Source: Streptomyces mangrovi (GTDB taxonomy: Bacteria; Actinomycetota; Actinomycetes; Streptomycetales; Streptomycetaceae). Taken from it: 53,100 bases of DNA. Positions 7,667 through 14,753 of the stretch are shown here, one piece after another. How positions within the stretch are numbered: position 1 is the stretch's first letter; each line of letters begins with the position of its first letter. Both the position numbers and the translations under genes were made by a program. The notes below the pieces were generated by a model, which was not told the origin of the DNA, ran no database searches, and worked only from the letters and a program-made list of their open reading frames with translations. The stretch is taken from positions 1 to 53,100 of the forward strand of contig NZ_FOSG01000031.1 in NCBI RefSeq assembly GCF_900114215.1, read 5' to 3'.

Positions 7667-9304
7667 ATGCGCATGACGCACTCACCGAGCGCCGACGCAG
7701 AACTCAGAGCCGCCGCACGCCACCTGGGCCGCCGCCGCTTCCTGACCGTCACCGGGGCCGCCGCCGCCCTGGCCCTGAGCACCAACCTGCCCTCCACCGC
7801 CCACGCCGCCCCCGCCCTCGACCCCGCCCGGATCACGGGCGACCCCTTCACCCTGGGCGTCGCCTCCGGAGACCCGCGCCACGACTCCGTGGTGCTGTGG
7901 ACCCGCCTGGCCCCCAGGCCGTACGAGCCGGACGGCGGGCTGCCCGCCGAGCGCGTCACCGTCGGCTGGGAGATCGCCCGCGACGAGCGCTTCCGTCATG
8001 TGGTCGCGCGCGGCGCCGCGCTCGCCCACCCCGAGTTCCACCACACCGTGCACGTGGAGGCCGGCGGCCTCGCCCCCGGCCGCGACTACCACTACCGCTT
8101 CCGCGCCGGCCGCTGGATCAGCCCCGCCGGCCGCACCCGCACCGCCCCCGCGCCCGGCGCGGTGCCCGCCTCGCTGAACTTCGCCCTCGCCTCCTGCCAG
8201 GCCTACCACCAGGGCTACTACACCGCCTTCGGCCACCTGGCCCGCGAGGAGGACGTCGACGCCGTCCTCCACCTGGGCGACTACCTCTACGAGTACGCCG
8301 TCGACTCCGCCGGCGGCGACCGGAAGTACACCGACCGCACACTGCCGGAGGTGTTCGCCCGGGAGACGGTGACGCTGGAGGACTACCGGCTGCGGTACGC
8401 CCTCTACAAGACCGACCCCGACCTCATGGCCGCCCACGCCGCCCACCCGTGGATCGTCACCTGGGACGACCACGAGACGGAGAACAACTACGCCGGCGGC
8501 ATACCGGAGAACAACGTGCCGCCGGAGGAGTTCCTCATCCGCCGCGCCGCCGCCTACCGCGCGTACTACGAGAACATGCCGCTGCGCCGCCCCCAGCGCC
8601 CCCAGGGCCCGGACCTGAGGCTCTACCGGCGGCTGCACTACGGCCGCCTGGCGCAGCTCGACGTGCTCGACACCCGCCAGTACCGCGACAACCAGGCGAA
8701 CGGCGACGGCTGGAAGGTGCCCACGCCCGAGTCGCAGGAGCCCTCGCGCACCATGCTCGGCGCGACCCAGGAGCGCTGGCTGGCCGACGGCTGGCGCCGC
8801 TCGCGGGCGCTGTGGAACGTGGTGCCGCAGCAGGTCGTCCTCTCCCGCCGCCGCAACCGGATCGAGGGCCCCTGGCCGGTCTCCATGGACGCCTGGGACG
8901 GCTACCCCGGCGCCCGCGAGCGCTTCCTGGCGGGCGCGGAGGCGGCCGGCGTGGACAACCTCGTCGTCCTCACCGGCGACGTCCACGTCCACTACGGGCT
9001 GGACGTCAAGCGCGACTTCGACGACCCGGACTCGCGCACCGCCGGTGTGGAGATCGTCACATCCTCCATCTCCAGCGGCCGGGACGGCGCGGAGCGGCCC
9101 GCCAACTGGCGGACGCTGATGACCGCCAACCCGCACATGCGCTACTACAACGGGCGGCGCGGCTACGTGATGCTCGGCCTGGACCGCGAGCGGCTGCGCG
9201 CCGACTACCGCACGGTCTCCGCCGTGACCACCCCGGGCGCGCCGGTCACCACCGCGGCGTCCTTCGTCTCGCCCGCCGGGGAGCCGGGGCTGCTGCCGGC
9301 GTGA
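7667..9304 (+). CDS. phoD: Secreted PhoD-type alkaline phosphatase (Tat substrate)
   Basis: A 545-residue metallophosphoesterase releasing phosphate outside the cell. The N-terminus carries a Tat signal: GRRRFLTVTG, a hydrophobic stretch and an AHA cleavage region near residue 45. A PhoD N-terminal domain (FTLGVASGDP) precedes the catalytic domain with metal-ligand motifs HLGDYLYEY, TWDDHETENN and LTGDVHVHY. ATG 7667 leaves a compact n-region before the twin arginine; ATG 7673 is also possible. The 157 bases upstream, back to the divergent phzF gene, must hold its promoter; no clear PHO box was identified by eye. Confidence 0.93.
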   Translation: MRMTHSPSADAELRAAARHLGRRRFLTVTGAAAALALSTNLPSTAHAAPALDPARITGDPFTLGVASGDPRHDSVVLWTRLAPRPYEPDGGLPAERVTVGWEIARDERFRHVVARGAALAHPEFHHTVHVEAGGLAPGRDYHYRFRAGRWISPAGRTRTAPAPGAVPASLNFALASCQAYHQGYYTAFGHLAREEDVDAVLHLGDYLYEYAVDSAGGDRKYTDRTLPEVFARETVTLEDYRLRYALYKTDPDLMAAHAAHPWIVTWDDHETENNYAGGIPENNVPPEEFLIRRAAAYRAYYENMPLRRPQRPQGPDLRLYRRLHYGRLAQLDVLDTRQYRDNQANGDGWKVPTPESQEPSRTMLGATQERWLADGWRRSRALWNVVPQQVVLSRRRNRIEGPWPVSMDAWDGYPGARERFLAGAEAAGVDNLVVLTGDVHVHYGLDVKRDFDDPDSRTAGVEIVTSSISSGRDGAERPANWRTLMTANPHMRYYNGRRGYVMLGLDRERLRADYRTVSAVTTPGAPVTTAASFVSPAGEPGLLPA

Positions 9305-9418
9305 TCCGGGGCCCGGTGGATTCGCCGGGCGGTTTTGTCCGGATACTGAACAAAGGGGGTGCGCCGGGGTCGGGAAACCTGGGATGATTGGACGGTTCCG
9401 TCGAATCTGGAGAGGTGA

Positions 9419-10822
9419 ATGACCGACCCCGGCCCGTCCCCGGCCGCCGCCGCCGAAACCGAGATACCCCAGCAACTCCCCGCGCCCTTGGCCCACGGCT
9501 CCCGGGAGCCCGGACCGCCGAAGTCCGGTTCCCCGGACTCCGGTTCCCCGAAGTCCGGCCCTTTGAAGTCCGGGCGGGGAGCGGACCGCGCCCCGCAGCG
9601 GGCCCGGCCCACCGGCCCCGCCCGCGCCGGGCTGCTGATCACCCTCATCCTCGGCGGCCTCACCGCCCTTCCCGCGCTGTCGATGGACATGTACCTCCCG
9701 GCGCTGCCCGACGTCGGCACCGCCTACGGCAGCCCGGCCGCCCAGGTCCAGCTCACCCTCACCGCCTGCCTGCTGGGCCTGGCCGCCGGCCAGCTCGTCA
9801 TCGGCCCGATGAGCGACCGCTTCGGCCGCCGCCGCCCGCTGCTGGCGGGCATGGTCGGCTACGTCCTGGCCAGCGCCGCCTGCGCGCTGGCGCCGGGCAT
9901 CCACTCCCTGACCGCCTTCCGCCTGCTGCAGGGCCTGGCGGGGGCGGCGGGCATCGTGATCGCCCGGGCGGTCGTGCGCGACCTGTACGACGGGCTGGCC
10001 ATGGCCCGCTTCTTCTCCACCCTGATGCTGATCTCCGGCGCCGCCCCCGTCCTGGCGCCCGTCTTCGGCGGGCAGGTGCTGCGGTTCACCGACTGGCGCG
10101 GCGTCTTCCTCGTGCTCGCCGCCTTCGGCCTCGTCCTCACCCTCGTCACCGCCTGGCGGCTGCCGGAGACCCTGCCCCCGGCGCGGCGGCACGGCGGCGG
10201 CGTGGCCGACGCCCTGCGCACCATGCGCGGCCTCTTCGCCGACCGGGCCTTCACCGGCTATCTGCTGGTGGGCAGCTTCGGCTTCGCGGCCCTGTTCGCC
10301 TACGTGGCGGCCTCGCCGTTCGTCATCCAGGAGATCTACGGCGCCTCGCCGCAGACGTTCAGCCTGCTGTTCATGGTCAACTCCATCGGCCTGGTGGCCT
10401 TCGGCCAGATCAACGGCAAGATCCTGGTCGGCCGCGTCTCCCTGGACCGCGTCATCGCCGTCGGCCTGGGCGTGATCGCGCTCTCGGCCGCCGCCCTGCT
10501 GGTGATGACCTCCGGCCTGCTGGGGAAGGCCGGGCTCCTGCCCGTCTCCGCCGGCCTGTTCGTGCTGATGTCCGCCATGGCGCTGGTACTGCCCAACGCC
10601 AACTCCCAGGGTCTGATGCGCACTCCGCACGCCGCGGGCTCCGCCTCGGCCCTGCTGGGCACCTCCCAGTTCCTGATCGGCGCGATCGCCTCCCCGCTGG
10701 TGGGCGTCGCGGGCGAGCACACCGCCGTGCCGATGGCGGTGGTGCAACTGGTGTGCGCGCTCGCCGCGATCGCCTGCTTCGCCGCGCTGTGCCGCCCGAA
10801 GCGCGGGCGCGCACGCACCTGA
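9419..10822 (+). CDS. MFS multidrug transporter, Bcr/CflA family
   Basis: A 467-residue 12-TMS exporter. The Bcr/CflA signature is clear: LSMDMYLPALPDVG in helix 1, GPMSDRFGRRRPLL (motif A), and FRLLQGLAGAAGIVIARAVV. GGAGAGG sits just before the ATG. The first 65 residues are an unusual Pro/Ser/Gly-rich cytoplasmic tail containing tandem copies of K/D-S-G-S-P encoded by a 15-bp repeat (about 9520-9566). The tail may have grown by repeat slippage. The substrate is unknown. Confidence 0.92.
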   Translation: MTDPGPSPAAAAETEIPQQLPAPLAHGSREPGPPKSGSPDSGSPKSGPLKSGRGADRAPQRARPTGPARAGLLITLILGGLTALPALSMDMYLPALPDVGTAYGSPAAQVQLTLTACLLGLAAGQLVIGPMSDRFGRRRPLLAGMVGYVLASAACALAPGIHSLTAFRLLQGLAGAAGIVIARAVVRDLYDGLAMARFFSTLMLISGAAPVLAPVFGGQVLRFTDWRGVFLVLAAFGLVLTLVTAWRLPETLPPARRHGGGVADALRTMRGLFADRAFTGYLLVGSFGFAALFAYVAASPFVIQEIYGASPQTFSLLFMVNSIGLVAFGQINGKILVGRVSLDRVIAVGLGVIALSAAALLVMTSGLLGKAGLLPVSAGLFVLMSAMALVLPNANSQGLMRTPHAAGSASALLGTSQFLIGAIASPLVGVAGEHTAVPMAVVQLVCALAAIACFAALCRPKRGRART

Positions 10823-10829
10823 CGCGGCA

Positions 10830-11786
10830 TCAGGCCGCGTTCGCCGAAACGACCCCGGGCACGGGAGGGTTGAAGCGTGAGAACTCCGGTGGGCTCCACC
10901 CGGCGGGCAGGGTACCGGGAAGCTCGGTGACGCCGGTGACGGTGAACTCGACCGTGCGGCCGGTCTCCGCGCCCCCCGGACCCCCGGCGCGTCCCGCGCC
11001 CCAGGTGATCCGAGCGGTGCCGGTGAGGTGGAGGGTGGTGCCGGTCGCGTAGTCCGGCACCACCAGGCCCGCCCTGGGATTGACCAGCAGGTTCCCCAGG
11101 GTCAGGAGCATCGCGTTGCCCGTGTAGTCCGGCCAGCGCAGCCGGGTGGGCGAAAGGACCTGGAGGAAGCCCGGGTTGCCGCCCCGGTGGGAGGCGTCGG
11201 CCCGGCCGTGCTCGTCGGCGGTGGCGACGAAGAAGGTGTCGGCGCGGGCCAGGAGGCGCCGCTGCCCGTCGTCGAGGCGGTCGCCGCGGCTGACCCGGGC
11301 CGGCCGTGCGGCGAGAGGTGCGGAGGGCGTACCCGAATCCGCCGTCGGCGGGGTTCGCCGTTGGATGTACTTGGGGCAGTTGGCCACCACCTGGTCGAGG
11401 TCGACGAGCAGCCCGCCGCCCTCCGGGCGCGCCGTGCCGTTCATCCGCATCCGCCGCCGGGTGGCGGTGTCGACGGCGAGCATCCCCAGACGGGCCGGGC
11501 GCTCCAGGACGGACGCCAGGGGGTCGGCCGGCGCCGGGCGGGCCGCGACGGACAGGCTGCGTTCGCCCTCGGCGCACAGGAACCCCGCCGGGCCGGTGAG
11601 CACGGTGGCCCACACATCCCCGCGTTCGTCGGCGGCCCCGGCGACCAGCAGGCGCTGCTCGGTGAGGAAGGCGGCCGCGACGGGCGGCACGGTGCCGCGG
11701 ATCGCGCGCCCGGAGATCTCGGCCTTCCTGCGCAGGCCCGCGCGCTCCTGGGCCTCGCGCTCGCCGCGGTGGTAGGGGCTGTTCAC
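10830..11786 (-). CDS. Pyridoxamine 5'-phosphate oxidase-like flavin-nucleotide-binding protein
   Basis: A 318-residue protein related to the PNPOx split-barrel family; two barrel-like regions can be seen, one around FLTEQRLLVAGAADERGDVWATVLTG and a second around ARADTFFVATADEHGRADASHRGG with NPRAGLVV. Such proteins bind flavin or F420 nucleotides and often reduce small molecules; the substrate is not readable. GTG 11786 is preferred because GAGGAG lies 8 bases upstream; GTG 11795 is in the same frame. The gene converges with the Bcr/CflA pump, 7 bases apart, and follows the VOC gene on the same strand after a hairpin. Confidence 0.85.
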   Translation of the reverse strand: MNSPYHRGEREAQERAGLRRKAEISGRAIRGTVPPVAAAFLTEQRLLVAGAADERGDVWATVLTGPAGFLCAEGERSLSVAARPAPADPLASVLERPARLGMLAVDTATRRRMRMNGTARPEGGGLLVDLDQVVANCPKYIQRRTPPTADSGTPSAPLAARPARVSRGDRLDDGQRRLLARADTFFVATADEHGRADASHRGGNPGFLQVLSPTRLRWPDYTGNAMLLTLGNLLVNPRAGLVVPDYATGTTLHLTGTARITWGAGRAGGPGGAETGRTVEFTVTGVTELPGTLPAGWSPPEFSRFNPPVPGVVSANAA

Positions 11787-11835
11787 GGTGGTCACTCCTC
11801 GGATCGTGCGGTTCGGTGCGACGGGACGGGACGGG

Positions 11836-11888
11836 ACGGCCGGGTGGCCACAGCTCTCTGACCAGATCTGCTGCGGCCACCCGGCCGT
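11836..11888 (-). terminator. Inverted repeat downstream of the VOC gene
   Basis: Perfect 14-base arms (11836-11849 and 11875-11888) separated by 25 bases, placed 11 bases after the VOC stop and before the PPOX-like gene. It is probably a terminator or attenuator. A GGGAC pentamer repeat at 11819-11838 runs into the left arm. Confidence 0.7.
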
Positions 11889-11899
11889 ACGCCGGCGGA

Positions 11900-12364
11900 T
11901 CAGAAGAAACCGCAGGTGGGAGCGGAGGAAACAGGGGCCGTGGCGGAGTCGGCGCCGGTCGGGGCGTAGATCTCCAGCCGGATGCCGTCGGGGTCGATGA
12001 AGAAGATCCCTCCCGAGGCGGCGCCCTCGCCGTGGGGGACGACGCCGTCGTAGGCGAACTCCGCTCCCAGACCGCGCAGCACCTCCTCGGCCGCGCGCAC
12101 CTCCTCGACCGTCTCCACCTGGAAGGACAGGTGGTGCAGGCCGGGCAGGCCGGTGGCGAACGAGCCCCCGCTCTGCTGCCACAGGGTCACCATCAGGCGG
12201 CCCTCGCGGCCGAGGAAGGCGAAGGCGCGGCCGGGCTCGCGGCCCTCTCCCTGCACCTCGAAGCCGAAGACCTTCCGGTAGAAGTCCAGCGAACGCTCCA
12301 GATCGGTGACGTTCAGACCGATGTGTCCGGTCTGCAGTGCGGCGGGGGCGGCGGTGGCGGACAT
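11900..12364 (-). CDS. VOC (glyoxalase/bleomycin-resistance/dioxygenase) superfamily protein
   Basis: A 154-residue protein with two beta-alpha-beta-beta-beta units. Metal-ligand positions are seen in GHIGLNVTDLERSLDFY, LHHLSFQVE and the Glu of GIRLEIYAP, so it could bind a divalent metal. The family includes glyoxalases, ring-cleaving dioxygenases and drug-binding proteins, and the exact activity cannot be assigned. GGAGG stands 9 bases before the ATG. It is divergent from a CGNR regulator across 146 bases, which suggests that regulator controls it. Confidence 0.85.
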   Translation of the reverse strand: MSATAAPAALQTGHIGLNVTDLERSLDFYRKVFGFEVQGEGREPGRAFAFLGREGRLMVTLWQQSGGSFATGLPGLHHLSFQVETVEEVRAAEEVLRGLGAEFAYDGVVPHGEGAASGGIFFIDPDGIRLEIYAPTGADSATAPVSSAPTCGFF

Positions 12365-12404
12365 GGCGAAGCACCTCCAGAACGGAGCCCGGGGCCATCC
12401 TGGG

Positions 12405-12434
12405 CTAACCGTTGAAAGCGACTTTAAGGGTTAG
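12405..12434. promoter_or_regulatory. Inverted CTAACC/GGTTAG motif in the VOC-CGNR divergent region
   Basis: CTAACC (12405-12410) and GGTTAG (12429-12434) flank an AT-rich core containing TTGAAA and CTTTAA. A third GGTTAG follows at about 12467. The spacing suggests an operator for the neighbouring regulator; this is inference. Confidence 0.45.
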
Positions 12435-12510
12435 TCGCGAAGGCGGCAACTCCCTATCCCGCGGTAGCCGGTTAGGCTGGGGTGGCGAACAGCCGACGGA
12501 AGGAACGCGC

Positions 12511-13101
12511 ATGGGTGCCGGCACGGAAGACGCGGGCCCGCCGGCCGGGGCCGCCGGCGCCGACCCCAGGCCGCTCCTGGGCGAGCCGCTCAGCCTGGAC
12601 CTGCTCAACACCCGGTGGATCGACAACGGCGTCCGGCACGACCTGCTGGACGGCCTCGAAGGGTTCGGCGTGTGGCTGGCCGGTCACGGCCTGCTGGAGA
12701 GGGCCGGCGCCGCCCCGGCCGCGCTGGCCGCCACCCTCACCGCCCGCGAGGCGCTTCAGGCCGTCGTCGCCGACCCCGGCGACGACCGGGCCCGGGAAGG
12801 GCTCAACGCCGTCCTGGCGCGCGGGCGCGTCCTGCGCACCCTCGGCCCCGAAGGCCCTGTCGAACGGGCCGAGACAGACGACCCCGCCTGGCTGGCGGCC
12901 TGGCTGGCCGCCGACGACTACCTGCGCCTGGTGGGCGCCGCCCCCGACCGCATCCGGGCCTGCGCCAACGACGAGTGCGTCCTGCACTTCTACGACGTCT
13001 CCAGGAACGGCACCCGCCGCTGGTGCTCCATGTCCGGCTGCGGCAACCGCGCCAAGGCCTCACGCCACTACGCCCGCACCCGCCGCCGCGAGGACCGCTA
13101 G
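12511..13101 (+). CDS. CGNR zinc-finger (ABATE-domain) putative regulator
   Basis: A 196-residue protein with an N-terminal ABATE domain (LLGEPLSLDLLNTRWIDNG start signature) and a C-terminal zinc finger: Cys in ACANDECVLHFYD, then RWCSMSGCGNRAKASRHYAR, giving four cysteines and the diagnostic CGNR. These proteins are taken to be transcriptional regulators in actinobacteria. The ATG follows AAGGA by 10 bases. A second CGNR gene lies 28 bases downstream on the opposite strand, so the two converge, and each has its own divergent partner. Confidence 0.88.
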   Translation: MGAGTEDAGPPAGAAGADPRPLLGEPLSLDLLNTRWIDNGVRHDLLDGLEGFGVWLAGHGLLERAGAAPAALAATLTAREALQAVVADPGDDRAREGLNAVLARGRVLRTLGPEGPVERAETDDPAWLAAWLAADDYLRLVGAAPDRIRACANDECVLHFYDVSRNGTRRWCSMSGCGNRAKASRHYARTRRREDR

Positions 13102-13129
13102 GGGCGGGCGGGTCCGGTGCGCCGGCGGG

Positions 13130-13810
13130 TCAGGGACGCCGCTGCCTGTTGTGGCGCGCGACCCGTACCCGGTTGCCGCAGGCCGGAGTGCACCACTCCC
13201 GGCGCCGGTGGGTCCTGACGAAGTACAGGACGCAGCCCGGGGCGGCGCAGGCGCGCACGTCGCGCCGCCTCGGGCCCGTCAGCAGCTCCACACCGGAGAC
13301 GGCCACCGCGCCCAGCAGGACCAGGCGGGGATCGGGCTCGGCCCAGCGCACCACCGGGCCGTCCGCCGTCCTGTCCGCCGGGGCGTCCGCCGTCCCGTCC
13401 CCGATCTCGGGCCAGCTCGCGGCCAGCCTCGCGGCCCGGTTCACCGCGGCGACCGCCCGCTCGCCGTAGGGCTCCTGCGCGACGCAGGCGCGGCTCAGCT
13501 CCCTCAGCGCCTCGCGCAGCCGCCGGAAGCCCGCCAGATGAGAAGCCGTCGCCGGGCCGGACGCCCGCCGGACCGGGCCCCGGGGGAAGGCCTCCGCGTG
13601 CTCCTCCAGCCACAGGTCCAGCTCGGTCGGGGTGGCCAGCGCGTCCACCAGGCTGCCGCGCAGCCCGCCGTGGACGAACGTGGTGTTCACCAGCTCCAGC
13701 GCCAGTGGCTCCCCGCTCAGCGGGGGCCGGGGCTTCGTTTCGCTCTCCGTCTCAACCGCCCCCTCGCCGAACCGGGTTGCCCTCTCGCCGACGATGATGC
13801 CATGCTCCAT
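13130..13810 (-). CDS. Second CGNR zinc-finger (ABATE-domain) putative regulator
   Basis: A 226-residue paralogue of its convergent neighbour: ABATE start PLSGEPLALELVNTTFVHGG and zinc finger ACAAPGCVLYFVRTHRRREWC followed by PACGNRVRVARH. ATG 13810 is chosen. A longer in-frame start at 13840 would read through promoter-like sequence and a rare TTA codon. A TATCAT box lies nine bases before the ATG, so the message may have almost no leader. It is divergent from the HPP membrane gene and probably regulates it. Its zinc-finger-encoding segment is duplicated as a dead fragment at 18972-19074. Confidence 0.88.
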   Translation of the reverse strand: MEHGIIVGERATRFGEGAVETESETKPRPPLSGEPLALELVNTTFVHGGLRGSLVDALATPTELDLWLEEHAEAFPRGPVRRASGPATASHLAGFRRLREALRELSRACVAQEPYGERAVAAVNRAARLAASWPEIGDGTADAPADRTADGPVVRWAEPDPRLVLLGAVAVSGVELLTGPRRRDVRACAAPGCVLYFVRTHRRREWCTPACGNRVRVARHNRQRRP

Positions 13811-13831
13811 GCCTAATGGATGATATGCGAG

Positions 13832-13860
13832 TTGACCCATTAACAAGCGGCGGGTACCCG
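13832..13860 (+). promoter_or_regulatory. Candidate promoter of the HPP gene
   Basis: TTGACC (13832-13837) and TACCCG (13855-13860) are separated by exactly 17 bases, just before the GGAGG site of the HPP gene. The region also carries the opposite-strand promoter of the CGNR gene. Confidence 0.55.
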
Positions 13861-13869
13861 GAGGTCTCC

Positions 13870-14427
13870 GTGACAGCGGAACCATCCCTGCGCACCACAT
13901 CGGCGCCGGCCCCGCAGCAGGCGCCGGCCGCCACCCCCGGGCGGCTGAGCAGCCGGGCCCCCGCGCGCCCGCCCGTACTCACCGTCGCCGTGGCCACCGC
14001 CGGATCGGTCGCCGGACTCGTCCTGCTGGTGGCCATCGGCGCCTGGCTGGACCAGGTCTGGCTGATCCCCCCGCTCGCGGCCAGCTCCGCCCTGGTCTTC
14101 GGAGCCCCCTCCTTGCCCTTGGCCCAGCCGCGCAGCGTCGTCGGCGGGCAACTGCTCTCCGCGCTCACCGGGTTCGCCGTCCTGGCGGTGGCCGGAAGCT
14201 CTCCCTGGGGCGCCGGGGTCGCGGGCGGTCTCGCGCTCGGCGTGATGATGCTGGCCCGCACGCCCCACTCGCCCGCCGCCGCCACCGCCGTGATCGTCGT
14301 GGCCCAGTCGCCCGACCCGGCGGTCTTCCTCGCCCTGCTGGCCGCCGCCTCCACGCTCCTGGTCGCCGTCGGCACCGCCACCGGCCGACTGCGCCCCGCC
14401 ACCCGCTACCCCGCCTACTGGTGGTGA
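13870..14427 (+). CDS. HPP-family integral membrane protein
   Basis: A 185-residue protein with about four membrane helices and the HPP-family blocks LIPPLAASSALVFGAPSLPLAQPRSVV (quoted in part: PPLAASSALVFGAP) and MLARTPHSPAAATAV, where HPP has become HSP. Some members transport nitrite into chloroplasts; the bacterial role is unclear. GTG 13870 is chosen because GGAGG lies six bases upstream; the ATG at 13816 lies inside the promoter. The first 40 residues are Pro/Ala-rich and cytoplasmic. Confidence 0.82.
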   Translation: MTAEPSLRTTSAPAPQQAPAATPGRLSSRAPARPPVLTVAVATAGSVAGLVLLVAIGAWLDQVWLIPPLAASSALVFGAPSLPLAQPRSVVGGQLLSALTGFAVLAVAGSSPWGAGVAGGLALGVMMLARTPHSPAAATAVIVVAQSPDPAVFLALLAAASTLLVAVGTATGRLRPATRYPAYWW

Positions 14428-14682
14428 GGGGCGATCCCCGGGTCGGCTGCCCCGTGCCGAGCCGGGGGCACCCGCCCCGGCACGGCGAAAACGCGCCGGA
14501 TGCCCGGCCCCGCCCGGCGCCGGGCGAGCGGCGTTCCGGCGAACCGGGTGCTCCGCCCGCAACCCCCTGAGCACCGGCTTCCCGTGGCCGGAGCGCCCCG
14601 GCCCCGTCGGCCGTCCCCTCGCGCGCCGCGCCCGCCGCCTGGCCGAATCCCTGCGGTGGTGTGGGTGAAGCGGAGGAATCTT
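14428..14682. other. Gene-free stretch before the DUF262 operon
   Basis: GC-rich non-coding sequence follows the HPP stop. It includes the first copy of a dispersed repeat (14471-14553). From about 14677 the base composition turns sharply AT-rich, marking the promoter of the next operon. Confidence 0.6.
14471..14553 (+). repeat. Dispersed GC-rich repeat, copy 1
   Basis: About 83 bases closely match 18662-18745 in the same orientation; the shared core includes GGCGAAAACGCGCCGGATGC and GGCGAACCGGG. It contains an internal palindrome around CCGGCGCCGGG. The two copies bracket the DUF262/CBS-HEPN operon and the DUF4259 gene. Confidence 0.8.
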
Positions 14683-14728
14683 TTGACGCATCGTCAAGTA
14701 ACTTGCTGCAATTGTCTTTTGAACAATT
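14683..14728 (+). promoter_or_regulatory. Two AT-rich inverted repeats before the DUF262 operon
   Basis: TTGACG-CAT-CGTCAA (14683-14697) and AATTGT-N7-ACAATT (14710-14728) are both perfect. They lie 26-71 bases before the chosen GTG and look like operator or promoter elements. The first contains a good -35-like TTGACG, but no -10 at the ideal distance was found. Confidence 0.6.
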
Positions 14729-14753
14729 CAGCCGAACGTGGGGAAGAAGCGGC

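Noticed and set aside
7682..10747. A very long open frame on the minus strand (over 1000 codons)
   Set aside because: It is antisense to the PhoD and Bcr/CflA genes and has the His/Gln/Gly/Arg-rich composition expected from high-GC shadow frames; no domain is visible.
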